From: UBA8079 sp965205535
GTDB lineage: Bacteria > Pseudomonadota > Alphaproteobacteria > UBA6615
NCBI GenBank assembly: GCA_965205535.1
Contig: CBDBHH010000005.1
Coordinates: 3,410,001-3,474,000 of the forward strand
DNA: 64,000 nt
Direction: 5' to 3'
Below are positions 35,520 to 43,314 of this stretch, one piece after another. The first letter of the stretch is position 1; each line of letters starts with the position of its first letter. The notes under the pieces were generated by a model. That model saw only the letters and a program-made list of their open reading frames with translations, had not been told where the DNA came from and did not search any database. The position numbers and the translations under genes were made by a program.

Positions 35520-36496
35520 GATACCCTGCGTCTGAGAAACTGGAGATCATCCGCACCGTTGAGGGATCACATCTGCCGGTGAAACAAACCCTCGACATGC
35601 TGGGCATCCCACGCACGACATTCTACCGATGGTATGATCTCTATATTGACGGCGGCCTGGATGGACTGGCTGACAAATCCCCACGCCCAGGATCGGTCTG
35701 GAACCGCATCCCTGATGCTCGTCGTGATGACCTGATCGAGTTCGCGCTGGAACATGAGGCGCTGACCACACGGGAACTGGCGGTCAAATACACGGATGAG
35801 AGGCGGTATTTTGTCTCTGAATCATCAGCTTATCGCATTCTCAAAGCAGCTGACCTCATCACCGCGCCAGACTACATGGTGATCAAAGCTGCCGACGAGT
35901 TCACCGACAAAACCACGGCCATCAACGAGATGTGGCAAACAGACTTCACCTACTTCAAGATCATTGGCTGGGGCTGGTATTATCTGAGCACGATCCTCGA
36001 TGATTACAGCCGCTACATCATTGCGTGGAAGCTTTGCACCAACATGCGTGCTGAGGACGTGACAGACACGATCGAGCTGGCGCTGACGGCGTCTGGTTGC
36101 GACCAGGCGGTTGTGCGTCACAAGCCACGTCTGCTCAGCGACAACGGTTCATGCTACATCTCCGGCGATCTGGCCAACTGGTTGGAGGATCAAAAAATGA
36201 CGCATGTTCGCGGCGCGCCGTTCCACCCACAAACCCAAGGCAAAATCGAACGCTGGCACCAGACCATGAAGAACCGGGTTCTGCTGGAGAATTACTATCT
36301 GCCAGGCGATCTTGAACGCCAGATCGGGGCCTTCGTCGAATACTACAACAACCGGCGCTACCACGAGAGCCTGAACAACGTCACACCAGTCGACGTCTAC
36401 TTCGGCCGCGACAAAGCAATTCTCAGAGAAAGGGAAAAGATTAAGAAAAACACAATCAAACAACGCCGCTTGCAACATCAGAAACAAGCCGCATAA
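35516..36496 (+). CDS. IS transposase OrfB (DDE, rve core)
   Basis: The 326-residue transposase has an N-terminal HTH (VKQTLDMLGIPRTTFYRWY, about 22-40) and an integrase-core domain with the catalytic triad: D143 in WQTDFTY, D209 in LLSDNGS and E245 in QGKIERWHQ. The DD(35)E spacing fits the IS3 group. The tail is rich in Lys and Arg. The gene looks intact, so the element may still be active. Confidence 0.95.
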   Translation: MRYPASEKLEIIRTVEGSHLPVKQTLDMLGIPRTTFYRWYDLYIDGGLDGLADKSPRPGSVWNRIPDARRDDLIEFALEHEALTTRELAVKYTDERRYFVSESSAYRILKAADLITAPDYMVIKAADEFTDKTTAINEMWQTDFTYFKIIGWGWYYLSTILDDYSRYIIAWKLCTNMRAEDVTDTIELALTASGCDQAVVRHKPRLLSDNGSCYISGDLANWLEDQKMTHVRGAPFHPQTQGKIERWHQTMKNRVLLENYYLPGDLERQIGAFVEYYNNRRYHESLNNVTPVDVYFGRDKAILREREKIKKNTIKQRRLQHQKQAA

Positions 36497-36606
36497 TCAA
36501 TCACACAAACGAGCCAGAGACTCCAATGCTCAAACCACTCTGATGTCCCATTTTATATGACGACGGACAATTTACACCGAAAACTGTCCAATGATCGGGG
36601 AGTAGC

Positions 36607-37335
36607 TCAAATTTCATTGCTGGGGCGAATGCCGCAAGCCAGCAACAGCTTGACATAAAAGAATAGCAATTTGCGTTTGTAGCGGGTGATACTCTTTGTG
36701 TGGTTTTCACCCCAAACGAGTAATTTTTTCTCCAGCAGAACAATTTCTTTCTGGTCGAAAGCGGGACGACGCTTTGATTGCTTCCCTTTTCCCTTCAATG
36801 TGAATTTTGGTATCTGGCTTGATTGGATGTACTTCTTCCGGCGAGCGAGATCGAAAACGGCGCGAAATACACAGTTATGATTGTTGATCGTTGATTTGCT
36901 GGGTTCTCGACCGAGTTCACTTCTGCGATGTCGCTCAAATTCCTCAATGACGTCATCATCGACATCAAGCAATGGCATATTGCCAAAATATGGGACCAGC
37001 CACCTATCAACGACGTTTATGTACGAGTCATAGACAGGCTTTCCGTATCCCGCTTTCTTATCTTCGATCCATTGCTTGCGCTTCATCATCGCAACATCGG
37101 AAAATGAGACAATCAGTTTGCCTTTGGTCCTAACCCGGATGCCACGCTCTGAAAGTGACTTAGCCTCCATATAAAGTTCGAGCGCAATCTCCTTCGCTTT
37201 TTTTGGATCGCTCGTACCAGTAGAGGTGCGTCTCCACCCGTCGCTGACCTTATATTTTGCTTCCCAGTTTTTGGTATTATTGCGAGGGCGGACAATAACC
37301 TCGCCGTCAAGAACGGGATGTGAATTGTCAGCCAT
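36607..37335 (-). pseudogene. tyrosine recombinase (integrase), C-terminal catalytic part missing
   Basis: The 242 residues present comprise an N-terminal domain (KNWEAKYKVSDGWRRTSTGT) and a core-binding SAM-like domain (VDRWLVPYFGNMPLLDVDDDVIEEF, KSTINNHNCVFRAVFDLARRKKYI). The frame ends at LLACGIRPSNEI, that is, just after the first catalytic arginine (R237). The K, H, R and Tyr residues of the catalytic domain are lost 37 bases from the right end of the IS. It starts 28 bases from the 3' end of the tRNA-Leu gene, the usual position of an island integrase. Confidence 0.88.
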
Positions 37336-37363
37336 TGCGCTTCTTATTAGTTAAAAATTCAGA

Positions 37364-37667
37364 TGGTGCGGACGGGGGGACTCGAACCCCCACGGCCATA
37401 CGGCCAACGGATTTTCGTACCACTTCGGCTTTCGCCGCCGCCAGTTGGCGTTCGTGGTCTGGACTATCTCTTCACCGTAGCCTTTTGGCCGTAGGTGCCA
37501 CCCGTATAGTCTCTACACCTTCCCCGTAAGGGGCTTGGCTCGGGATTGCCATCGGCACTATGCCGCGGTAAGGTTTCCCCGAATTTGAGCGGTTCTACTC
37601 CCGATGTTTCCATCGAGGCACTCAATTTCCTTAAGTCCGTTGTGTCTACCAATTCCACCACGTCCGC
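37364..37667 (-). tRNA. tRNA-Leu (anticodon TAA), interrupted by a group I intron
   Basis: The exons are 37633-37667 and 37364-37415. Joined, they form an 87-nt tRNA: acceptor GCGGACG/CGTCCGC, discriminator A and encoded CCA, D-arm with AATTGGTAGACAC, anticodon stem ACGGA/TCCGT, loop CTTAAAA with anticodon TAA, variable arm TGGCCGTATGGCCG, and T-arm GGGGG-TTCGAGT-CCCCC. The exon break falls between the first and second anticodon bases, the same site as in cyanobacterial tRNA-Leu(UAA). The integrase gene lies immediately beyond its 3' end. Confidence 0.95.
37416..37632 (-). ncRNA. group I self-splicing intron (217 nt) in tRNA-Leu(UAA)
   Basis: The features are those of the IC3 tRNA introns. 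P1 is formed by 5' exon CUU with GAG (U.G at the splice site). P4 is UUCGGG (P, followed by GAAACC) paired with CCCGAG (Q). The R element GUAGAGACUAUACGGG and the S element AAGAGAUAGUCC give a P7 of GACUAU/AUAGUC. P8 contains GCCAAAAGGC. P9 hairpins include CGGCGAAAGCCG, and the terminal nucleotide is G. No homing endonuclease gene is inside. The wording closely follows the cyanobacterial tRNA-Leu intron, although this intron is shorter. Confidence 0.93.
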
Positions 37668-37795
37668 ATATTGAATCAGATTATCGTAAACGATCCGTTG
37701 CCACAAAAGATAACCCTCTCATCACTGTGTCGTTTGTGACGGTACTGTGTTCTATTTAATTTAATAAAAACAGTCCTTTATAAACTTTTTTATAC

Positions 37796-37835
37796 ATTTT
37801 AAGTCCCTTGTGTTTACCAATTTCACCACGCCCGC
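37796..37835 (-). pseudogene. orphan 5' half of a second tRNA-Leu(UAA)
   Basis: Forty bases read as a tRNA-Leu 5' half: acceptor strand GCGGGCG, D-arm GTGAAATTGGTAAACAC, anticodon stem AGGGA and loop CTTAAAA plus one T. After that the match to a tRNA ends and AT-rich sequence begins. It differs from exon 1 of the intact gene at four of 35 positions and has no intron. The 3' half is not found in the window. The breakpoint in the anticodon loop marks the likely integration site of the element. The 128 bases between this half and the intact tRNA hold no gene. Confidence 0.85.
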
Positions 37836-37908
37836 ATCGCGTGACTGACTGGGGTATACTTGTAGCGAACGACACGCCGCACAGACAAACATCAATAGGT
37901 TTCGCCGT

Positions 37909-38082
37909 ATGGATGGTTTCGACATCGCACGCCTGATTGCTCTGGCCGGCGCGCTTATCATTCTGATCCCGACGATCATCTTCGTGCTGCGTGACCGGAA
38001 GGCCGCGGTGCAGAATGCCGTGATCTGGTTCGCGCTGGCCGGCGTCGGTGTCCTGCTCTGGACCGCCTTCTGGCAGCCCTGA
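37909..38082 (+). CDS. small two-segment membrane protein
   Basis: The 57-residue frame starts MDGFDIARLIALAGALIILI and has two hydrophobic stretches (about 9-26 and 39-54) separated by RDRKAAVQNA. The N terminus resembles the membrane lead of TIGR02281-type aspartic proteases in alphaproteobacteria (DxARLI...), but no protease domain follows. Codon use and GC match the chromosome, so it is probably real. No function can be given. Confidence 0.5.
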   Translation: MDGFDIARLIALAGALIILIPTIIFVLRDRKAAVQNAVIWFALAGVGVLLWTAFWQP

Positions 38083-38101
38083 TCGGATGGGCCGCAAAAC
38101 C

Positions 38102-39274
38102 CTAGTCGTCGCTGGCGGCTTTGCCTGACTTGCGCGCTTCATAACGCTGTATTTCGGTCTGGATTGCGTCGTCGACCGCACCGACATAAAGCGCCCGGCT
38201 TTTCTTGGTATGGGTGTAGGCCTCGCGCCGGGCCGTCATCGAATCCTGGAAATGCGGCATCACATGGCGCGCCAACAACTCATGGCTCTTCCAGGTGTGT
38301 TCCCGGTCCGCCCAGTCATGCGCCAGGTCAAGCAAGGCGCCAAACCCTCCCGAACCCTTCCAAAGCCGCTCGATATGCTCAATGGCATCATCAGGGGTGC
38401 CAATCACGGCCATCCGCGATTCTCGTAAGTAGGCCACCGGGTCCGTGACCCCCTGCGGCACGATCGGGGTCGGTGCGATATGACGAAAATACTCGGCAAA
38501 GGCCTCCACCCCGAACTGAACATTTGCCTCCGCCTGCTCGCGCGTTTCGGCAATATGCATCAGCGTCACGATGCGCCAGTTCTCGCGGTCCACGGTCTGG
38601 CCATGTTCATCAGCCGCCTCTTCGCACTTTCGCCAGTTCTCGGCGTGGAATGCGAGCGCCTCATCGTTGGTCCCACCGAGTGACAAGAGCCCGATACCGT
38701 GCTTGCCCGCCGCCAGCGCACCCGACGGCGAGCGCAGGGAAGCAACTGCCATCTCGACCATCGGCTTGGTGTAGCTCGACAATTGCAGTTTCGCATCGAC
38801 GATCTTGAACCAATCGGTCTCGGCATTGACCCGCTCACCGCGCAGCAACGGAACCAGAACATCGATCGCTTCGTTCATCCGCCGCCGTTGTTCTTTCGGG
38901 TGAAACCCCATCGCAAACGCATCCGACGGCAACGAACCCGGGCCGACACCAAACATCACACGGCCTCGGGTCATATGGTCGAGCTGGTTGATCCGGTCGG
39001 CGTTAATAAACGGGTGGTGATAGGCCAGCGACGACACCCCGGTGCCCAACCGAATACGGCTGGTGCGCGAAGCGGCGAAGGCGATGAAAACCTCGGGCGA
39101 GGCAATGATCTCGTAGCCGCCGGAATGATGTTCGCCGATCCACGCCTCGTCGTACCCGAGCTGGTCCATGTGAACGAGCAGATCGAGATCGCGCTCAAGA
39201 GCCAGGGTGGGGTTTTCGTCCGGACTGTGAAACGGGGCCAGAAATGTTCCAAACCGCAGATGTCGATCGGCCAT
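38102..39274 (-). CDS. LLM class flavin-dependent oxidoreductase
   Basis: The 390-residue luciferase-like monooxygenase contains RFGTFLAPFHSPDENPTLA at the start, YDEAWIGEHHSGGYE (about 38), GTGVSSLAYHHPF, RVMFGVGPGSLPSDAFAMG and VIGTPDDAIEHIERL. These are typical of the bacterial luciferase alpha-type family, which uses reduced FMN. The substrate is unknown. The start at 39274 is preferred over an upstream one because AAAGGA lies about 10 bases before it. Confidence 0.92.
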   Translation of the reverse strand: MADRHLRFGTFLAPFHSPDENPTLALERDLDLLVHMDQLGYDEAWIGEHHSGGYEIIASPEVFIAFAASRTSRIRLGTGVSSLAYHHPFINADRINQLDHMTRGRVMFGVGPGSLPSDAFAMGFHPKEQRRRMNEAIDVLVPLLRGERVNAETDWFKIVDAKLQLSSYTKPMVEMAVASLRSPSGALAAGKHGIGLLSLGGTNDEALAFHAENWRKCEEAADEHGQTVDRENWRIVTLMHIAETREQAEANVQFGVEAFAEYFRHIAPTPIVPQGVTDPVAYLRESRMAVIGTPDDAIEHIERLWKGSGGFGALLDLAHDWADREHTWKSHELLARHVMPHFQDSMTARREAYTHTKKSRALYVGAVDDAIQTEIQRYEARKSGKAASDD

Positions 39275-39418
39275 ATGTTCGCGTCCTTTTACACGGCGCT
39301 TAACTGCGCACCCTCGGTTGGCGATACGGCTGCAAGTGTATGGCGAACAGCCGCGATGCGCCAAGCACGCCGCCTTCGGACCCGCAAACGGAATTCGCCA
39401 GGCCCGGTCGACCCATCT

Positions 39419-40201
39419 CTAGTCGGCGGACTTGGGCACCTCGATGCCGTCTTCGACGGGCTCCTGACCCAGATTGCGGATCAGATCCCCCAACCGCTCC
39501 GCCGCCTCGTCGAGCCGCGCCTGATCGGGCCCTCGTAACACAAGGTTCGATCCCGGCTTGCCGCCGAAGAAGAACGGATAGCTGCCGATATCGAGGTCCG
39601 GGTAAGCGTCCTGCAGGAGGGACAATTCAGTCGCAATCTGGCCCTCTGGCACGTAGCTGCCGACGGTCACCGACAACAGGGTCACGCCGCGTTTGAGATG
39701 GGGTTTCACACCTTCGAACATCGCCTGCATGATCCTCGGAACACCCGCCATCACAAAGACATTCTCGACCCGAAACCCCGGCGCACCGCTGACCGGATTG
39801 TCCACCAGTTCAGCGAATTCGGGTGTCTCGGCCATCTTCAGCCGCGCCTCTGTCGCCTCGACGCCCATCTGGGTCATTCGTTCGCGCAGAATGCGTTCGG
39901 CCTCGGGGTGGCGGATCAGTTTCTGACCAAACGCCTTGGCCACACAGGCCGATGTAATATCGTCATGGGTCGGGCCGATCCCGCCCGTCGTGAACACATA
40001 GTCATATTTGGCGCGCAAGGCATCGAGCGCCGCGATGATCTCAACCTCGATATCCGCCACGACCCTTGCCTCGAGAAGTTGAATGCCCAGCACATTCAGC
40101 TCCGTACCCAGGAACGGAAGGTTGGCGTCCTTGGTGCGGCCCGAGAGAATTTCGTTGCCGATAACCAGGACCGCTGCGGTCACGCGATTGGTGTCACTCA
40201 T
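39419..40201 (-). CDS. CinA/MoaB-type molybdopterin-binding domain protein
   Basis: The 260-residue protein has AAVLVIGNEILSGRTKDAN at the start, VFTTGGIGPTHDDITSACVAKAFGQ (about 70) and a C-terminal part with VMAGVPRIMQAMF and GSYVPEGQIATELS. This is the N-terminal (COG1058) half of CinA proteins; the nicotinamide-mononucleotide deamidase half is absent. Such stand-alone proteins are common in alphaproteobacteria. The substrate is uncertain; related enzymes hydrolyse ADP-ribose or bind nucleotides. Confidence 0.88.
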   Translation of the reverse strand: MSDTNRVTAAVLVIGNEILSGRTKDANLPFLGTELNVLGIQLLEARVVADIEVEIIAALDALRAKYDYVFTTGGIGPTHDDITSACVAKAFGQKLIRHPEAERILRERMTQMGVEATEARLKMAETPEFAELVDNPVSGAPGFRVENVFVMAGVPRIMQAMFEGVKPHLKRGVTLLSVTVGSYVPEGQIATELSLLQDAYPDLDIGSYPFFFGGKPGSNLVLRGPDQARLDEAAERLGDLIRNLGQEPVEDGIEVPKSAD

Positions 40202-40242
40202 ATTCCGTCGTTACCCATTTGCTGGAGTTCGCCCGGTCGGCG

Positions 40243-40554
40243 TCAGGTTTTCGGATGTACGTAGCCGCGGGCTGCCATGCAACGGCTGAAGACACTGTCA
40301 AAAGAGCGTGCGGCCTGCCGATCCCGGGATTCCGAAACGATGGCGCGCGTATCTTCCCGGCCGCCGCGCGTCGAACTGCGGATATCGCGCGTGAAGCTCT
40401 CACTGCGCCCGATCGCACCCTCCGCCTGCACACGGCAGGCCGCCTGGTCCGCGCGCGCCTGTTCCCGGCTCGCGCCCTCCTTGACCCAGGCAGCGCTCGT
40501 GCCGCCACATGCGGCCAGCGCAAGTATGAATATCAGGGGCAATATAGGTTTCAT
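40243..40554 (-). CDS. small lipoprotein
   Basis: The 103-residue protein has the signal and lipobox LIFILALAAC (cysteine at about residue 16), then GGTSAAWVKEGASREQARADQ and a Ser/Arg/Asp-rich body with two further cysteines (AACRVQ and SRCMAARGY). The C-terminal CMAARGY resembles other small proteobacterial lipoproteins that end in a 'Cys-Met-x-x-x-Gly-Tyr' motif. No function is known. Confidence 0.7.
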   Translation of the reverse strand: MKPILPLIFILALAACGGTSAAWVKEGASREQARADQAACRVQAEGAIGRSESFTRDIRSSTRGGREDTRAIVSESRDRQAARSFDSVFSRCMAARGYVHPKT

Positions 40555-40676
40555 GCGTTTGATTCCTTACCGGACCGATCCGACGAACTATCATGCACCT
40601 TATGGACAGTCAAAAAAACACAATGACTTGATGGCTGGCTTGATCATCGTGGACCGGCTTCATACCTTGCCGCATC

Positions 40677-41411
40677 ATGATATTTCCCGATCCACTCATT
40701 CCCGGCCGCCTGAACCAGCGCTACAAGCGCTTTCTCTCCGATATCGAGATCATCGACAGCGACGGGACACCGACGGAAATAACGGCGCACTGCCCCAATC
40801 CCGGCGCAATGCTTGGCCTCAAGGACCCCGGCTCGCAGGTCTGGGTCTCGCCCGCACGCAACCCGAACCGCAAGCTCAAATACACCTGGGAGATCATCCG
40901 TGTCGGCACCCACCATGTGGGAATCAACACGGCGTTGCCCAATACGCTGGTCGATGAAGCGATCGAAGCGGGGCGCATCGCCGAGTTGACCGGCTATGGG
41001 AGCCGGCGCCGCGAGGTTCGGTATGGCGAGAACTCCCGCATCGATATCCTGCTTGAGGAGCCTGGCCGACCGGACTGCTATGTCGAGGTCAAGAATGTGC
41101 ACCTGAAACGCGACGAGACCGACGGCGCCGCGGAGTTTCCCGACAGCGTCACCAAGCGCGGCACCAAGCATCTGCGTGAGCTGGCAAATGCGGTTGAGGC
41201 CGGTGCCCGGGCGGTCATGTTCTATGTCGTTCAGCGCGGCGACTGTGACCATTTTCGGCTCGCTGACGACATCGCGACCCCGACTATGCGGCCGCATTCG
41301 CGGATGCCCGGCATCGAGGGGTTGAGGCGATTTGCTATGCATGCGACGTTTCGCCCGAACGCATCGAAATCACCCGGCCATTGCCGATTGATATTTGACT
41401 CCAGACCCTAG
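40677..41411 (+). CDS. sfsA: SfsA family DNA/RNA-binding nuclease-like protein
   Basis: The 244-residue protein has RLNQRYKRFLSDIEI (about 10), HCPNPGAMLGL, RIDILLEEPGRPDCYVEVKNVHL (nuclease-like D...E-x-K core, about 125), FPDSVTKRGTKHLRELA and the end VMFYVVQRGDCDHF. These are all typical of SfsA (sugar fermentation stimulation protein). The PD-(D/E)xK-like core suggests nuclease activity. It is followed 20 bases later by map. Confidence 0.94.
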   Translation: MIFPDPLIPGRLNQRYKRFLSDIEIIDSDGTPTEITAHCPNPGAMLGLKDPGSQVWVSPARNPNRKLKYTWEIIRVGTHHVGINTALPNTLVDEAIEAGRIAELTGYGSRRREVRYGENSRIDILLEEPGRPDCYVEVKNVHLKRDETDGAAEFPDSVTKRGTKHLRELANAVEAGARAVMFYVVQRGDCDHFRLADDIATPTMRPHSRMPGIEGLRRFAMHATFRPNASKSPGHCRLIFDSRP

Positions 41412-41431
41412 ACCGTCAGCCGATACACAAG

Positions 41432-42250
41432 ATGACCGACACCCAATCCGCCTCCCTTGATTCCGAAGCGCGCCGCATCCGCATTCATGATGCCGATGCC
41501 TTCGAAGGCATGCGCCATGCCGGAAAACTCGCTGCGGAGACACTCGATCATGTAACCCCGCACGTGGTGCCCGGTGTCACGACCGAGGAACTCGACCGGC
41601 TTTGCCACGAGTTCATCCTCGACCATGACGCAATCCCCGCACCGCTCGGTTACCGCGGTTTCCCGAAGTCGATCTGCACGTCGGTGAACCACGTCGTCTG
41701 CCACGGCATTCCCGGTGAAAAACGGCTCACCGACGGCGACATCGTCAACATCGACGTTACGGTCGTCCTCGACGGCTGGCACGGCGATACGAGCCGTATG
41801 TACAACGTCGGCAAGGTGAAGCGCCTCGCCGAGCGGCTGGTCGACGTGACCCACCAGGCCCTGTGGGAAGGCATCAACATCGTCCGCCCCGGCACGACGG
41901 TCGGCGATATTGGTCACGCCATTCAGACATTTGTCGAGGCGGAGCGTTTCTCTGTGGTGCGGGACTTCTGCGGACACGGTCTCGGGCAGGTGTTCCACGA
42001 TGCCCCGTCGATCCTGCATTTCGGCCAGCCGGGCACCGGGCCCGAGTTGCGCGAAGGTATGTTTTTCACCATCGAACCCATGGTCAATGTCGGCCGGTTC
42101 GATGTGAAAATTCTGGGCGACGGCTGGACCGCCGTGACCAAGGATCGTTCCCTGTCGGCGCAGTTCGAGCATTCGATCGGCGTCACCGCAGACGGCTGCG
42201 AGGTCTTCACCCACTCGCCGAAGGGTTGGGACAAACCACCCTACGACTGA
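41432..42250 (+). CDS. map: type I methionine aminopeptidase
   Basis: The 272-residue metalloenzyme removes N-terminal methionine from new proteins. The metal-binding residues are in VNIDVTVVLDGWHGDTSRM (two Asp), CGHGLGQVFHDAP (His), FTIEPMVNVG (Glu) and SAQFEHSIGVT (Glu). The substrate-binding histidine lies in SVNHVVCHGIP. Length is a little above the E. coli enzyme (264). It lies between sfsA and radC on the plus strand. Confidence 0.96.
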   Translation: MTDTQSASLDSEARRIRIHDADAFEGMRHAGKLAAETLDHVTPHVVPGVTTEELDRLCHEFILDHDAIPAPLGYRGFPKSICTSVNHVVCHGIPGEKRLTDGDIVNIDVTVVLDGWHGDTSRMYNVGKVKRLAERLVDVTHQALWEGINIVRPGTTVGDIGHAIQTFVEAERFSVVRDFCGHGLGQVFHDAPSILHFGQPGTGPELREGMFFTIEPMVNVGRFDVKILGDGWTAVTKDRSLSAQFEHSIGVTADGCEVFTHSPKGWDKPPYD

Positions 42251-42266
42251 TGGCGCCGACGACCAC

Positions 42267-42956
42267 ATGGCCGCGCGCGTGAACCAGAACAATCAGCGAG
42301 ACCATCGCAGCCGACTGCGTGAGCGGTTTGCAGCCGACGATGGCGCGTCGATGCCGGACTATGAGCTGCTTGAACTCATCCTGTTCAATGCTATTCCCCG
42401 CCGCGATACCAAGCCGCTCGCCAAGCGCCTGATTGAACGCTTCGGTAGCCTCGCCGCCGTGCTGGCCGCCGATCGCGCGGACATCATTCTGGTTGACGGC
42501 GCGGGACCGAGCGTCGCCGGATTGATCAAGACCGTGCACCAGGCCGGCATTCGCCAGGCCCGCGAAGATCTGCACGAGCGCCAGATCCTCGATTCCTGGG
42601 ACAAGGTGCTGGAATATTGCCGCGCGGCGATCGGGCATCTGCCGCGCGAGAGCTTCCATGTCCTGTTTCTGGACCGCAAGAACGGCCTGATCGCCGCCGA
42701 GCAACAAAGCATGGGCACAGTTGACCAGACATCGGTTTATCCGCGCGAGGTCATCAAGCGCGCACTCGAACTCAACGCCAGCGCGCTTGTGATGGTTCAC
42801 AACCATCCCTCGGGCGACCCAACGCCAAGCGACGCCGACATCGAGATCACACGCGCCGTCGAAACGGCCGGTGAAAGCCTCGGCGTGGCCCTGCATGATC
42901 ATGTGATTATCGCCCGGGGGCGGCACGCAAGCCTGCGCGCATTGGGGCTTATCTAG
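42267..42956 (+). CDS. radC: RadC/JAB-domain DNA repair protein
   Basis: The 229-residue protein has an N-terminal UPF0758 helix-hairpin-helix region (MPDYELLELILFNAIPRRDTKPLAKRL) and a C-terminal MPN/JAB metal site: HNHPSGDPTPSDAD (about 173). The adjoining LFLDRKNGLIA segment is also typical. Despite its name, a direct role in repair is not settled. It starts 16 bases after map. A 358-base non-coding interval follows. Confidence 0.94.
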   Translation: MAARVNQNNQRDHRSRLRERFAADDGASMPDYELLELILFNAIPRRDTKPLAKRLIERFGSLAAVLAADRADIILVDGAGPSVAGLIKTVHQAGIRQAREDLHERQILDSWDKVLEYCRAAIGHLPRESFHVLFLDRKNGLIAAEQQSMGTVDQTSVYPREVIKRALELNASALVMVHNHPSGDPTPSDADIEITRAVETAGESLGVALHDHVIIARGRHASLRALGLI

Positions 42957-43140
42957 GCAGCCGGAATCGCGCTACGCCGTGGCGATCAAGACGAGGCAAA
43001 CCACAATCAGCCGACGCACAACGCCGGGCCAGCGGCTCTGCTTTCTAAAGATCGTCCGGCGCGCCGGGATCGTTCCTGGGTAGGTTACAGACATCGTGTC
43101 TCTCGCCTCATGCGTGTGCGATAACATCGCTCCGAACCCG

Positions 43141-43167
43141 TTAAGGCTCCGTTAATATGTATTAACG
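43141..43167. promoter_or_regulatory. CtrA-type box overlapping a palindrome upstream of purB
   Basis: TTAA-GGCTCCG-TTAA (43141-43155) is an exact TTAA-N7-TTAA CtrA recognition site. It overlaps a palindrome of two 8-bp arms (CGTTAATA and TATTAACG, 43150-43167). It sits in the 358-base gap between radC and purB, 148 bases before the purB start. No gene was found in the gap. CtrA is the cell-cycle response regulator of many Alphaproteobacteria. Confidence 0.5.
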
Positions 43168-43314
43168 GTACCCCTGTGTGAGCCCGGTCGGGCGCCGTAC
43201 CGGCCGGGCATGGGCAACACCCGTCCACAACCCCCGACTCGCCTGACCGGGGTATCACTCGCTGATCAGCATTATCGTTCGACAAACAAATCCAATTCGC
43301 GAAAGCCTGCACGC

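Larger units (their letters stand above)
35060..36569 (+). mobile_element. IS3-like insertion sequence, 1510 bp
   Basis: The two ends are imperfect inverted repeats. The left end reads TGTCTGACGTCA, then GGGACAGA further in. The right end, read inward on the other strand, gives TGTCCGTCGTCA, then GGGACATC at the same distance. Inside are two overlapping genes, orfA and orfB, as in IS3-type elements. No target-site duplication is seen: the flanks are TTAGAC on the left and ATTTAC on the right. This agrees with a deletion next to the insertion. Confidence 0.85.

Noticed and set aside
35060..36569. Target-site duplication of the IS
   Set aside because: Flanking bases do not match; a deletion at the insertion is assumed instead.
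37668..37795. Small protein frames across the tRNA region
   Set aside because: The minus-strand frames there run through the tRNA, the intron and AT-rich DNA and have no family features.
42957..43314. Minus-strand frame over the radC-purB gap and the purB start
   Set aside because: It overlaps purB antisense and shows no domain or ribosome binding site.
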